Below, piece by piece: positions 41,223 to 49,627 of a DNA stretch of 64,000 nt. The stretch covers positions 144,973 through 208,972 of the forward strand of contig NZ_JACOPW010000011.1 of assembly GCF_015461845.1 (NCBI RefSeq), given 5' to 3'. Origin of the DNA: Pseudomonas mucoides (GTDB lineage Bacteria; Pseudomonadota; Gammaproteobacteria; Pseudomonadales; Pseudomonadaceae). The translations under genes were made by a program, and so were the position numbers. Every line of letters begins with the position of its first letter. Position 1 is the first letter of the stretch. The notes under the pieces are model-generated. The model searched no databases. It had not been told where the DNA came from and saw only the letters and a program-made list of their open reading frames with translations.

Positions 41223-42395
41223 TTATTTCAAGTGGCGGAAGCTTTGGACAGCGGAAATGAGGACCACCAGGCCGGCAGCTATCGCCACCCAAAACCCGCT
41301 GCGCGCGCCGAACGCATCCACCAGCCACCCCGAACTCGCCGCACCAATCGCCACGCCAATACTCAACCCCGTCACCAGCCAGGTCAGGCCTTCCGTCAGC
41401 TTGGCCGGTGGCACGATGCGCTCCACCAGGGCCATGGCGACGATCAAGGTCGGCGCAAAAAACAGCCCGGCCACAAACACCGCCAACGACAACCCGAGAA
41501 TGTTGCTCGCCAGCAACAACGGCAGCGTCGTCAACGCTGTCGCCACCCCGCCGTACAGGAACAATCGCGGCAACGGCACCTTCGAACGCAAGGCCCCGAA
41601 CGCCAGCCCGGCCATGCATGAACCAATCGCATACACCGACAACACAATGCTCGCCGCCGCCGGTTGGCCCTGCTGCTGGGCGAACGCCACGCTGACCACA
41701 TCGACCACGCCAACAATGGTGCCCATGGCGACCATCAACAACATCAGCAACTGAATCTCGACGGAACGAATGATCGAGCCTTGATGGTGTTCTTCATGGG
41801 GATGAATGGCCGGCTCGGTGTCGCGTTGCAGGACGAATGCCGTGACACCAATCGCCAGCATCAACAACGCCGCGAGCGGCCCGGCCTCGGGGAACGCCAC
41901 CACGCACAAGCCCACCGACACTGGCGGCCCGACGATAAAGCAGACCTCGTCCAGCACCGACTCCAGGGCATAGGCGGTTTGCAGTTCGGGCTGGCCGCGA
42001 TAGACCTCGGTCCAGCGTGCCCGCACCATCGCCGACATGCTGGGCATGCAACCGGCCAACGCGGCGAACACGAACAGCGTCCAGTGCGGCGCCTGTAAAC
42101 GGGTGCACAGCAACACCAGCAACAACGCCCCGCCGCCGATCAGCGCCGAAATCGGCAAGATCCGGCGTTGGCCAAAGCGGTCGACCAATCGTGAGACCTG
42201 CGGCGCGCAAAAAGCTGTGGCCAAGGCAAAGGTTGCCGCCACGGCACCGGCCAGTCCGTAACCACCCTGCAGTTGCGAGAGCATGGTGATCAGGCCGATG
42301 CCGGTCATGGAAATCGGCATGCGCGCGATCATGCCGGCCAGCACGAAGGCTCGGCTGCCGGGGGCTTTGAACAGATCGCGGTAAGGGTTGGCCAT
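41223..42395 (-). CDS. MFS transporter, unknown substrate
   Basis: This 390-residue inner-membrane protein has about 12 hydrophobic segments and the MFS loop motif VSRLVDRFGQRRILP between helices 2 and 3. An acidic/His-rich stretch, HPHEEHHQGS, forms the central cytoplasmic loop. I placed the start at the ATG at 42395 (MANPYRDLF); the frame is open further upstream to 42506 but crosses non-coding sequence. It lies upstream of the thioesterase on the same strand with a REP pair between. A role in siderophore precursor or drug efflux is possible but not shown by sequence. Confidence 0.85.
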   Translation of the reverse strand: MANPYRDLFKAPGSRAFVLAGMIARMPISMTGIGLITMLSQLQGGYGLAGAVAATFALATAFCAPQVSRLVDRFGQRRILPISALIGGGALLLVLLCTRLQAPHWTLFVFAALAGCMPSMSAMVRARWTEVYRGQPELQTAYALESVLDEVCFIVGPPVSVGLCVVAFPEAGPLAALLMLAIGVTAFVLQRDTEPAIHPHEEHHQGSIIRSVEIQLLMLLMVAMGTIVGVVDVVSVAFAQQQGQPAAASIVLSVYAIGSCMAGLAFGALRSKVPLPRLFLYGGVATALTTLPLLLASNILGLSLAVFVAGLFFAPTLIVAMALVERIVPPAKLTEGLTWLVTGLSIGVAIGAASSGWLVDAFGARSGFWVAIAAGLVVLISAVQSFRHLK

Positions 42396-42477
42396 GGGAT
42401 GCGGGTCTCGACAAGGGACTGCAAATTGCCATAAGGCTGATTGAGGGGAAAGCGCCCAATTGTTGGTGGAATGTGAA

Positions 42478-42562
42478 GGCCCCTTCGCGAGCAGGCTCGC
42501 TCCCACATTGGATGTGTCTACGACGCAAAACCCTGTGGGAGCGAGCCTGCTCGCGAAGGGGT
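42478..42562. repeat. Inverted REP pair between divergent MFS and GH15 genes
   Basis: CCCCTTCGCGAGCAGGCTCG with CTCCCACA and the mirror copy GTGGGAGCGAGCCTGCTCGC with GAAGGGG form a nearly perfect inverted pair. Confidence 0.88.
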
Positions 42563-42653
42563 CAGAACAATCACCACATCATTCCAGCAAATGAACTCCT
42601 GCCCCCAAAAACCAGTCAGCTAGGTAGGCCCTCACCGCAAGGCGCTAACCGTC

Positions 42654-44492
42654 ATGCCGATTTCTCTCCAGCCGCTACTTCACGAACGACAAAGCGCCAT
42701 CGACGCCCACGGCATCATCGGCGACATGCGCAGCGCCGCACTGGTCAACGACAAGGGCAGCGTGGACTTTTTCTGCTGGCCGGAATTCGACAGCCCGTCG
42801 ATTTTCTGCTCGCTGCTTGATACGCCCCAGGCGGGTATCTTCCAGTTGTCGCCGGACTTGCCCGACGCCCGCCGCGAGCAGATTTACCTGCCGGACACCA
42901 ACGTGCTGCAAACCCGTTGGCTGAGTGATCGCGCGGTGGTCGAAATCACCGACCTGCTGCCCATCGGTGACACCGAGGACGATCTGCCGCTGTTGATGCG
43001 CAGGGTTCGGGTGGTCAGCGGTGAGGCGACGTTTCACATGCGCTGCGCCGTGCGTCATGACTACGCTCGCGCCAGGACCCGCGCGCGGATGGATAAAAAA
43101 GACGTGACGTTCGAGGCCGCCGATCAACCGTCCATGCGCCTGTCTTCGGATCAGGGGTTGCAGGTTGATGGTGATGCAGCGGTGGCCGAATTCACCCTGA
43201 AGCAAGATGAGAGTGCACAGTTCCTGCTCGGCGGACTCGACGATCCGCGCTTCAAGGAGGGTGCCGCCGACCTGTGCCTGCAACGCACCCTGAAGTTCTG
43301 GCGCGACTGGATTGGCCAGTCCAACTATCGCGGCCGCTGGCGGGAAATGGTCAACCGCTCGGCCCTCGCCCTGAAGCTGCTGACATCACGCAAACACGGC
43401 GCGATTCTCGCCGCCGCCACCTTCGGCCTGCCGGAAACACCGGGCGGCGAGCGCAATTGGGATTATCGCTACACCTGGATCCGCGACGCATCGTTTACCG
43501 TCTACGCGTTCATGCGCCTGGGGTTCGTCCAGGAAGCCAACGACTACATGCGCTGGCTGCGCGGGCGGGTCAGCGACTGTCATGGCCAGTCGAAGAAGCT
43601 CAACATTCTCTATGCCATGGACGGTCGACAGGAACTGCCGGAGGTCGAACTGACGCACCTGTCCGGACATGGCGGCGCGACACCAGTGCGCATCGGCAAC
43701 GGTGCCTGCGATCAGATCCAGCTCGACATCTTCGGCGAGTTGATGGACGCGATCTACCTGGTCAACAAATATGGCGAGGCGATCTCCCATGAAGGCTGGA
43801 AACATACCGTGGAAGTGGTCGATCAGGTGTGCGAAACCTGGCAGCAGGCAGACGTCGGTATCTGGGAAATGCGTGGCGAGCAGCATCACTTCCTGCACTC
43901 GCGACTGATGTGCTGGGTCGCACTGGACCGCGCCATTCGCCTGGCCTCGAAACGCTCACTGCCCGCCCCGTTCGCCCGTTGGGACCAGATGCGCCAGGCT
44001 ATCTACGCTGACATCTGGGGAAACTTTTGGAACGAAGAACGCGGACATTTCGTCCAGTACATCGGCGGCACCGCCCTCGACGGCTCGATGTTGCTGATGC
44101 CGCTGGTACGCTTCGTCAGCGCCAAGGACCCGCGCTGGCTCGCCACCCTCCAAGCCATCGAAAAAAACCTGGTGCGCGACGGCATGGTCTATCGCTATCG
44201 CAACGACGACACCCGCATCGACGGCCTCGACGGCACCGAAGGCGCGTTCGCCGCGTGCTCATTCTGGTACGTCGAATGCCTGGCGCGGGCCGGTCAGGTG
44301 GAAAAAGCCCATCTGGAGTTTGAACAGTTGCTGAGGTATGCCAACCCGCTCGGCCTGTATGCCGAAGAGCTGGACAATCATGCGCGGCATCTGGGGAATA
44401 CGCCGCAAGCACTGACACATCTGGCGTTGATCAGTGCAGCGAGTTTTCTGGATCGGAAATTGAGTGGGGAGAAGAGTTTTTGGCAGCCTTGA
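42654..44492 (+). CDS. Glycoside hydrolase family 15 (glucoamylase/trehalase-like) protein
   Basis: This 612-residue cytoplasmic protein lacks a signal peptide. An N-terminal beta-sandwich region (about 1-220) precedes an (alpha/alpha)6 barrel. The GH15 hallmark NWDYRYTWIRDASF is about residue 265. Near the C-terminus, GLDGTEGAF and YAEELDNHARHLGNTPQALTH hold the usual catalytic and substrate residues. The family includes glucoamylases, glucodextranases and bacterial trehalases; which substrate applies cannot be read here. No sugar operon adjoins it, and it is divergent from the MFS gene. Confidence 0.9.
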   Translation: MPISLQPLLHERQSAIDAHGIIGDMRSAALVNDKGSVDFFCWPEFDSPSIFCSLLDTPQAGIFQLSPDLPDARREQIYLPDTNVLQTRWLSDRAVVEITDLLPIGDTEDDLPLLMRRVRVVSGEATFHMRCAVRHDYARARTRARMDKKDVTFEAADQPSMRLSSDQGLQVDGDAAVAEFTLKQDESAQFLLGGLDDPRFKEGAADLCLQRTLKFWRDWIGQSNYRGRWREMVNRSALALKLLTSRKHGAILAAATFGLPETPGGERNWDYRYTWIRDASFTVYAFMRLGFVQEANDYMRWLRGRVSDCHGQSKKLNILYAMDGRQELPEVELTHLSGHGGATPVRIGNGACDQIQLDIFGELMDAIYLVNKYGEAISHEGWKHTVEVVDQVCETWQQADVGIWEMRGEQHHFLHSRLMCWVALDRAIRLASKRSLPAPFARWDQMRQAIYADIWGNFWNEERGHFVQYIGGTALDGSMLLMPLVRFVSAKDPRWLATLQAIEKNLVRDGMVYRYRNDDTRIDGLDGTEGAFAACSFWYVECLARAGQVEKAHLEFEQLLRYANPLGLYAEELDNHARHLGNTPQALTHLALISAASFLDRKLSGEKSFWQP

Positions 44493-44821
44493 GACTGAGG
44501 CGTAGCCATCAGCCACAACATCACTTGCCGACAAAGTCCGTCAGAAATTTCCCGTTTTGCGCTGCCGCTTGTAGGAACGAAGCTCACTCACACCAGGCTT
44601 AAACACACTCCCAGAACCTACCAACCCAACGTTGGCGAGCATTTGTGGGCTTTCAGGCCAAACCTCCTACAAAAATTGAACAAACATTCCCCTTTCACCC
44701 CGGCACCTCCCATTCCTACAGCCTGAAATACCTTGTTGCCAGTCGTTACATCCCCCCCTAACATCCAGCAACAACGGGTACAGCGGAGCTGTCCAACAAA
44801 ACCCGAATTCAAGGAACCTGA
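44493..44821. other. Intergenic region with a lone REP-like half
   Basis: This 329-bp gap has no convincing ORF. At about 44570-44595 CTTGTAGGAACGAAGCTCAC is a degenerate single REP arm without a partner. The last 12 bp carry AAGGAA, the ribosome site for the next gene. No clear promoter elements or terminator were seen. Confidence 0.6.
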
Positions 44822-45211
44822 ATGAGCCAGCGCATCCACCGCAGCATCGACTCTCCCCTTCGCTCCGGCCTGAACCGCGACGAACTGTGGGAAGGCCCGG
44901 ACAAAGGCCTGATCAAATGCTGGGAAATCGGCCGTCAACGCGCCGCCCGTTTCCCCAACCTCGCCCAACGCAGCCTTGCCGGAGAGCTACCGGTTCTGGG
45001 CTGGAAGGGGGGTGTCAGTCGCAGCCTGAAAAAACTCGAAAAGTACGGATCTCTCAAATACCTGGCGCAGTGGCAGGGTTTGCGCGGGGAGGATCTGGAT
45101 GTTGATTTGGCTGAAGAGCGGGCGTTGGAATGCTCCCGGACCGGGATGGTGGTGACGTTTACGCCGGATCGGTCAAAGTATTTTAATCAGGTGGCGGAAG
45201 TGGAAGCCTGA
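44822..45211 (+). CDS. Hypothetical protein, 129 residues
   Basis: I do not recognise this protein. It has a good ribosome site (AAGGAA, 5-6 nt before the ATG) and no signal peptide or membrane segment. The N-terminal half is Arg/Trp-containing (ELWEGPDKGLIKCWEIGRQR) and the tail is acidic (DLDVDLAEERALE). It stands alone: GH15 lies upstream on the same strand after a 329-bp gap, and the GlxA-type regulator converges on it with a 25-bp overlap of coding ends. Confidence 0.65.
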   Translation: MSQRIHRSIDSPLRSGLNRDELWEGPDKGLIKCWEIGRQRAARFPNLAQRSLAGELPVLGWKGGVSRSLKKLEKYGSLKYLAQWQGLRGEDLDVDLAEERALECSRTGMVVTFTPDRSKYFNQVAEVEA

Positions 45212-46182
45212 TAGAGAGCGGGCCCACTGACCGAAAACCGCTCGCGATACGCCTGCGGTGTCACGCCCATGGCCCTTAGAAAACTGCGCCGAAGCGTTTC
45301 TTCGCTGCCAAATCCGCATTGCACCGCCACCCGCTTGATCGGTACACCGGTGTCGCTGAGCAACCGTCGCGCCGTTTCGACCCGGATTAATTCAATGGCG
45401 CGCGCCGGAGTTTGCCCGGTGTCGGCGCGGTAGTGGCGGACAAAACTGCGTTCGCTCATGCCCGCCTGCAACGCCAGGGTGGGAATGCCGAGGTCCTTGG
45501 TCAGGTTTTCACTGATCCAGGCGTGAAGTTCGTCGAACCGGTCGCCTTCTTTCTGTAAGGACAAGGTCACGCTGAACTGTGACTGCCCGCCCGGACGCTT
45601 GAGGAACACCACCAGTTGCTGGGCGACTTCCAGCGCCATGTTGCGGCCGAGGTCCTCTTCGACCATGGCCAGGGCGAGGTCGATGCCAGCCGTGACCCCG
45701 GCCGAGGTCCAGACCGGGCCGTCGTTGATGAAGATCGGATTGGGCTCGACGTGGAGGCGCGGATGCTTCTGCGCCAACTGCTCGCAACGCGTCCAGTGCG
45801 TGACCACTCGCCGGCCATCCAGCCAGCCGCTGGCAGCCAGCAAAAACGCCCCGGTGCACACGGATGAAACCCGCCGGCAAGCTGCCGCATGTTCGCGCAC
45901 CCAGGCCACCAGCGCCGGGTCTTCCGCCGCCGCGTAAACGCCCCAGCCACCGGCAATCACCAGCGTGTCGCTTTCGCCCTCGGGCAACGGCTCGGCCAAT
46001 AGCCCCAAGCCCGCCGACGATATTACCGCCCCGCCGCCGCTGGCAATCACTGTCGGCGCATAGGGCGGCGGCAATCCTTTCTGGCGAGCCATGTCGTTGG
46101 CCGAGGCGAAAACCTGCAAGGGCCCGGTGACGTCGAGCAGTTGCACATTGGCAAACGCGAGTACGTGAATGATTTTCGGCAT
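45187..46182 (-). CDS. GlxA-family AraC-type transcriptional regulator with DJ-1/PfpI domain
   Basis: This is a 331-residue regulator. The N-terminal DJ-1/PfpI-like domain (about 1-190) has the nucleophile-elbow motif SVCTGAFLLAASGWLDG. A C-terminal AraC helix-turn-helix pair follows (about 225-325; GMSERSFVRHYRADTGQTPARA and VAVQCGFGSEETLRRSF). I placed the start at the ATG at 46182, since the upstream extension to 46353 runs through the next gene's promoter. It is divergent from the isonitrile hydratase-like gene, which carries the same DJ-1 domain. It probably regulates that gene, with the DJ-1 domain as ligand sensor. Confidence 0.9.
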   Translation of the reverse strand: MPKIIHVLAFANVQLLDVTGPLQVFASANDMARQKGLPPPYAPTVIASGGGAVISSAGLGLLAEPLPEGESDTLVIAGGWGVYAAAEDPALVAWVREHAAACRRVSSVCTGAFLLAASGWLDGRRVVTHWTRCEQLAQKHPRLHVEPNPIFINDGPVWTSAGVTAGIDLALAMVEEDLGRNMALEVAQQLVVFLKRPGGQSQFSVTLSLQKEGDRFDELHAWISENLTKDLGIPTLALQAGMSERSFVRHYRADTGQTPARAIELIRVETARRLLSDTGVPIKRVAVQCGFGSEETLRRSFLRAMGVTPQAYRERFSVSGPALYQASTSAT

Positions 46183-46271
46183 GTTGGCGTAATTCGTGGG
46201 GTGATTGGCGGATACGCCAAATCCTACGAGCCTACAGTGAAGACGTCCACCCACTTCAGGAGAAATACGCC

Positions 46272-46949
46272 ATGACGTTGCAGATCGGTTTTCTGTTGTT
46301 TCCCCAGGTTCAGCAACTGGACCTGACCGGCCCTTACGATGTGTTGGCCTCACTGCCGGACGTGAAGGTGCATTTGATCTGGAAGGACATGGTGCCGATT
46401 ACCGCGAGCACTGGCCTGGTGCTGAAACCGACCGTGACGTTCGACGATTGCCCGGCGCTGGATGTGATCTGCGTTCCCGGCGGCGGTGGCGTCGGGCCGT
46501 TGATGGAAGATGAAGAAACGCTGGCGTTCATCAAGGCGCAAGCCGCCACCGCGCGGTATGTCACGTCGGTCTGCACCGGTGCGCTGGTGCTCGGCGCCGC
46601 AGGGTTGCTCAAGGGCAAGCGGGCGACGACGCACTGGGCCTATCACGAACTGCTCAAGCCACTGGGCGCGATCCCGGTGAAGGACCGGGTGGTGCGCGAC
46701 GGCAATCTGCTGACCGGTGGCGGGATTACCGCAGGGATCGACTTTGCCCTGACCCTGGCGGCGGAACTGTTCGACAAGGACACCGCGCAGCTGGTGCAGT
46801 TGCAGTTGGAATATGCCCCGGCACCGCCGTTCCAGTCGGGCAGCCCTGAAGCGGCACCATCGAGTGTTCTGGCTGAAGCGCAACGCCGGGCAGCCGCCTC
46901 GCTTGAGCTGCGCACGCAAATCACCGAACGGGCAGCGGCGAGGCTCTAA
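46272..46949 (+). CDS. inhA: DJ-1/PfpI protein, isonitrile hydratase-like
   Basis: This 225-residue single-domain DJ-1/PfpI protein resembles isonitrile hydratase of P. putida, which hydrates isonitriles to N-substituted formamides. The active-site Cys is in VTSVCTGALVLGAAGLL (about residue 100), and FPQVQQLDLTGPYDVL at the N-terminus holds the acidic partner residue. The ATG at 46272 follows AGGAG. Divergent GlxA-type regulator, 89-bp gap; terminator just downstream. Close DJ-1 relatives with other functions exist, so the enzyme assignment is by family resemblance. Confidence 0.78.
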   Translation: MTLQIGFLLFPQVQQLDLTGPYDVLASLPDVKVHLIWKDMVPITASTGLVLKPTVTFDDCPALDVICVPGGGGVGPLMEDEETLAFIKAQAATARYVTSVCTGALVLGAAGLLKGKRATTHWAYHELLKPLGAIPVKDRVVRDGNLLTGGGITAGIDFALTLAAELFDKDTAQLVQLQLEYAPAPPFQSGSPEAAPSSVLAEAQRRAAASLELRTQITERAAARL

Positions 46950-46972
46950 GCGCTGCCGGACTTTTCGACAGG

Positions 46973-47002
46973 CAAAAAAAAACCCGCCGAAGCGGGTTTT
47001 TC
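46973..47002. terminator. Bidirectional rho-independent terminator
   Basis: AAAACCCGC, a short CGAA loop and GCGGGTTTTT give a perfect stem with an A run on one side and a T run on the other, 24 nt after the inhA-like stop. Confidence 0.88.
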
Positions 47003-47053
47003 CCAAGACCATTGTCGACTCCCTGTCGGTAGCCAATCCTTGCTGATGGTCGA

Positions 47054-47239
47054 TCATCCGTGATCCTGAAGCGCTTCCTGTGCTTCAGTTGATGGAGTTA
47101 GATTACGTGTCGGATCCAATCTGCGATAGACGACATAGCTACCATCACGTGTAAGACATTCGCTATACCCACCCTTCCGAAAACCCTTAGACGCCTCAGG
47201 CTTAATGGCTGGAGGCCTCGAATTCAGGGGGCTGTAGCT
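47054..47239 (-). pseudogene. Start-less open stretch downstream of the SRPBCC gene (possible gene remnant)
   Basis: Reading on in the same frame past the SRPBCC stop codon (TAA at 47242-47240) gives about 60 sense codons ending in TGA at 47056-47054. The protein-like sequence includes GGYSECLTRDGSYVVYRRLD and TPSTEAQEALQDHG. There is no ATG, GTG or early TTG. An ATT preceded by GAGG at 9 nt, or a CTG, would be the only candidate starts. The stretch is AT-richer than its neighbours. It may be a remnant, a gene with an unusual start, or chance. Confidence 0.3.
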
Positions 47240-47728
47240 TTAACCACCTTCACGCTCGTGGGCTTTGGCGCTTTTGGTCAGAAACTGTTCGATGTTGTTC
47301 ATCTGCTCATCCCAGCCGCGGCTGTCCATACGGAACGCCTTGAGCCTTCGCGCTTGGGGAACATGATCGAAACCGGATTCGGTGACCTTCAACAAGGTGC
47401 CTTCATCCATGTCTTCAAGCTCGAATTTCACCAAAGTAGTGGGTTCCTGGGAATAGTCGACATCCGGTTCAACCGCATACGGGTGCCAACGAAACGAAAA
47501 CACCCGCTCGGGCTCGACCCGCTCCACCAGCACATTCCACAGCAAGTGCTCATACCCGGGATAGGTGATCTGCCCCTGGGTCCACTCACCGGCGACGAAA
47601 CGCTTGCCGTCCAGCGCAACGCCAAACCACTGCCCAAACGCTTCGGCATTGGCCAGCACACGCCAGACGTGCGAACGCTTCGCCTTGAGCAGGATTTTCC
47701 TTTCGATGCGATCTGATGCTGGGTTCAT
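47240..47728 (-). CDS. SRPBCC (AHSA1-type) domain protein
   Basis: This 162-residue single-domain protein is of the activator-of-Hsp90-ATPase-like START fold. The N-terminal IERKILLKAKRSHVWRVLANAEAFGQWFG is typical of this family, and the C-terminal helix ends in REGG. Such proteins bind hydrophobic ligands; the ligand here is unknown. Many are paired with an ArsR regulator, but none adjoins this one. The ATG at 47728 follows a strong AGGAGGTGA. A short palindrome in the leader may be an operator. Confidence 0.87.
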   Translation of the reverse strand: MNPASDRIERKILLKAKRSHVWRVLANAEAFGQWFGVALDGKRFVAGEWTQGQITYPGYEHLLWNVLVERVEPERVFSFRWHPYAVEPDVDYSQEPTTLVKFELEDMDEGTLLKVTESGFDHVPQARRLKAFRMDSRGWDEQMNNIEQFLTKSAKAHEREGG

Positions 47729-47741
47729 AAGTCACCTCCTG

Positions 47742-47753
47742 TACTGAACAGTA
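47742..47753. promoter_or_regulatory. Palindrome upstream of the SRPBCC gene
   Basis: TACTGAACAGTA is a perfect 12-bp palindrome located 14-25 nt before the SRPBCC start codon, next to a second partial copy (GGTCAGTAAC). It is a candidate operator for an unidentified regulator. Confidence 0.4.
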
Positions 47754-47962
47754 GGTCAGTAACAACCACAAGACCAACCCTAAAATTGGACCAATCGCTT
47801 GTCGCGATCAACCATGCTCGGGATATTCGGCCATTTTTGTGCGCATAAGTTCGGGTTTTCGGGCGAGACGGTTGCGGACAGCAAGGCGTGTTCTGTCGGC
47901 GCAGGTTCATAGTGATTCGCTAAACTGCCTCGCAATTTCCTCTGCCACAGCGAGTTTCCGCC

Positions 47963-48364
47963 ATGTACTCACGCTTTTTCCTGGCACTGGCGCCAGTGTT
48001 GTTCACTTCGATGGCGTTCGCCGTGGATTGCGACAACGCCACCGACCAGGCCACGATGAACCAATGCGCCGCGCAGCAGAATGCGGCGGCCGACAAGGAG
48101 TTGAATGCGCTGTATCAGCAAATCACCACGCGTCTGCAAGCTGAGCCCGAGCGCAAGAAGTTGTTGGTGGGCGCGCAACGGGCGTGGGTTGCGTTTCGGG
48201 ATGCCGAGTGCAAGTTTTCGGCTTCGGGGGTGGAAGGGGGCAGTGTGTATCCGTTGATCTATAGCAGTTGCACCACCGACTTGACCAAGGCGCGGGTTCA
48301 GACGTTCAGGAATTATCTTAAGTGTCAGGAGGGGGATGTGGGGTGTCCGGTTCCGGGGGGTTGA
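47963..48364 (+). CDS. LprI-like (DUF1311) secreted protein
   Basis: This 133-residue protein has a Sec signal (FFLALAPVLFTSMAFA) followed by the DUF1311/lysozyme-inhibitor LprI N-terminal domain. Typical features are DCDNATDQATMNQCAAQQNAAADKELN, AQRAWVAFRDAEC and paired cysteines (about residues 24, 36, 80 and 95). LprI proteins are periplasmic or envelope proteins, some of which inhibit lysozyme. Monocistronic; REP pair downstream. Confidence 0.83.
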   Translation: MYSRFFLALAPVLFTSMAFAVDCDNATDQATMNQCAAQQNAAADKELNALYQQITTRLQAEPERKKLLVGAQRAWVAFRDAECKFSASGVEGGSVYPLIYSSCTTDLTKARVQTFRNYLKCQEGDVGCPVPGG

Positions 48365-48383
48365 TTTGGCAGTATTTTTGAGG

Positions 48384-48466
48384 GCCTCATCGCGAGCAGG
48401 CTCACTCCTACAGGGGATCTGTGTTGCACCGCAGATCCCCTGTAGGAGTGAGTGCTCGCGATGGCG
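48384..48466. repeat. Inverted REP pair with one shortened arm
   Basis: The left arm is CGCGAGCAGGCTCACTCCTA plus CAGGGGATCTG. The right arm is CAGATCCCCTGTAGGAGTGA plus GTGCTCGCGATG, which lacks two bases of the usual core. The arms pair over an unusually long stretch that includes the inner CAGATCCCCTGTAGGAGTGA. Confidence 0.82.
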
Positions 48467-48484
48467 GCCGGTCAGGCGCCGCTA

Positions 48485-49603
48485 TTACCGGACAAATATC
48501 TGCGCCGTGGTGATCGCCATATCCCCACCCGGCATTTTGATGCTGCCAATCTGCTTCAAGCTGTCGGCATCAAAAATCGCCACGTCGTTAAACGTCCCGG
48601 CCAGGTAGATCTTGCTGCCGTCCTTGTTGAAGGAAATGCAGTAGTAGGAATGATCCAGCGTCGCCGACTGAAGCATTTTCTTTTCCTTGATGTCGTACTT
48701 GGCCAAGCGGTTGAGCACCCCGAACATCAGGTTCGGGTCCTTCGGCGAGCGCATGCCGCTGAAGTAGATTTCCGTCAGGGGACCGAAGTCGGTGGTTTCG
48801 GTCTTGCCGGTTTTCAGGTCAATGCTGAACAGCCCGTAGAGGTATTCAGCGGTCAACGGGTCCTGCTTCTTGTCCTTGAATTTCGCGGTGGTATAGAGCA
48901 GCGAGAAATCATGGCGATACGTCTGCTGGTTCCATACGTAGAGCACGTCCGGCGCGCTGTAGTTCGGGCGTTTCCAGTGACGACTGGGAATCAGCACGTC
49001 GAACTTGCCGGTGTTCACATTGACCTTGTAGACGTCCGCCCCGGCCACGTACAGCGTGCCGTCGTCGCCGCTTTGCATGATGGTCAGTTGCCGCGGCGCC
49101 GGGAAACTGCGCACCGGTTTGGCGTCCATGCCGGCGTCAGTCTTGTACACATCGAGCCGCGGCTGCTGCACTTCGTAGCGGTCATTGAGCATCAATGTCG
49201 GGTTGGCAATGGCAAACAGTTCCTTGCCGTCGTGGCTGAGGGTGAAGGCGAACATCGACTTCGCTTTCTCCCCCGGTTTCTGGGTGATGCTGGCGTGGAA
49301 CACCTGCTTGCAATTGTCCAGCTCGACGCCGTAGACATCGGCGTAGTGGTTGTTCAACACATAGGCGGTCTTGCGGTCCGGCGACAGTTGCACGGTGCCG
49401 GGGCCAAAGGCGTCGGGCATCTTGCAGGTCTTGAACAGCGTGTCGGTGGCCAGGTCGATCACGTTCAGGTTGTTCGGGTAGTTGGTGGTCAACATGTACT
49501 CGTGACCGTCTTGCAGTGCTGCATTTTCATCGGCCAGAACGTTGAGCGAACACGTGCTCAGGACGGCGAATGCGGCCAGGCCGCAGGCTTTGATGCTGTG
49601 CAT
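48485..49603 (-). CDS. peaD: Quinohemoprotein amine dehydrogenase, beta subunit
   Basis: This is the 372-residue beta-propeller subunit of QHNDH, a periplasmic enzyme that oxidises primary amines to aldehydes and passes electrons to cytochrome or azurin. It has a signal peptide (ACGLAAFAVLSTCSLNVLA, cleaved near residue 25) and repeated propeller blades (NNLNVIDLATDTLFKTCKMP, GTVQLSPDRKTAYVLNNH). The beta chain helps enclose the CTQ-bearing gamma subunit. It is the last gene of peaA-peaB-qhpC-peaD, 24 bp after qhpC. Confidence 0.93.
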   Translation of the reverse strand: MHSIKACGLAAFAVLSTCSLNVLADENAALQDGHEYMLTTNYPNNLNVIDLATDTLFKTCKMPDAFGPGTVQLSPDRKTAYVLNNHYADVYGVELDNCKQVFHASITQKPGEKAKSMFAFTLSHDGKELFAIANPTLMLNDRYEVQQPRLDVYKTDAGMDAKPVRSFPAPRQLTIMQSGDDGTLYVAGADVYKVNVNTGKFDVLIPSRHWKRPNYSAPDVLYVWNQQTYRHDFSLLYTTAKFKDKKQDPLTAEYLYGLFSIDLKTGKTETTDFGPLTEIYFSGMRSPKDPNLMFGVLNRLAKYDIKEKKMLQSATLDHSYYCISFNKDGSKIYLAGTFNDVAIFDADSLKQIGSIKMPGGDMAITTAQIFVR

Positions 49604-49627
49604 GCTGGAATCCTTCTTCTTATCTGA

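Noticed and set aside
48452..49627. 391-codon plus-strand frame opposite peaD
   Set aside because: The minus strand encodes the QHNDH beta subunit with a signal peptide; the plus frame has no recognisable features and spans a REP arm.
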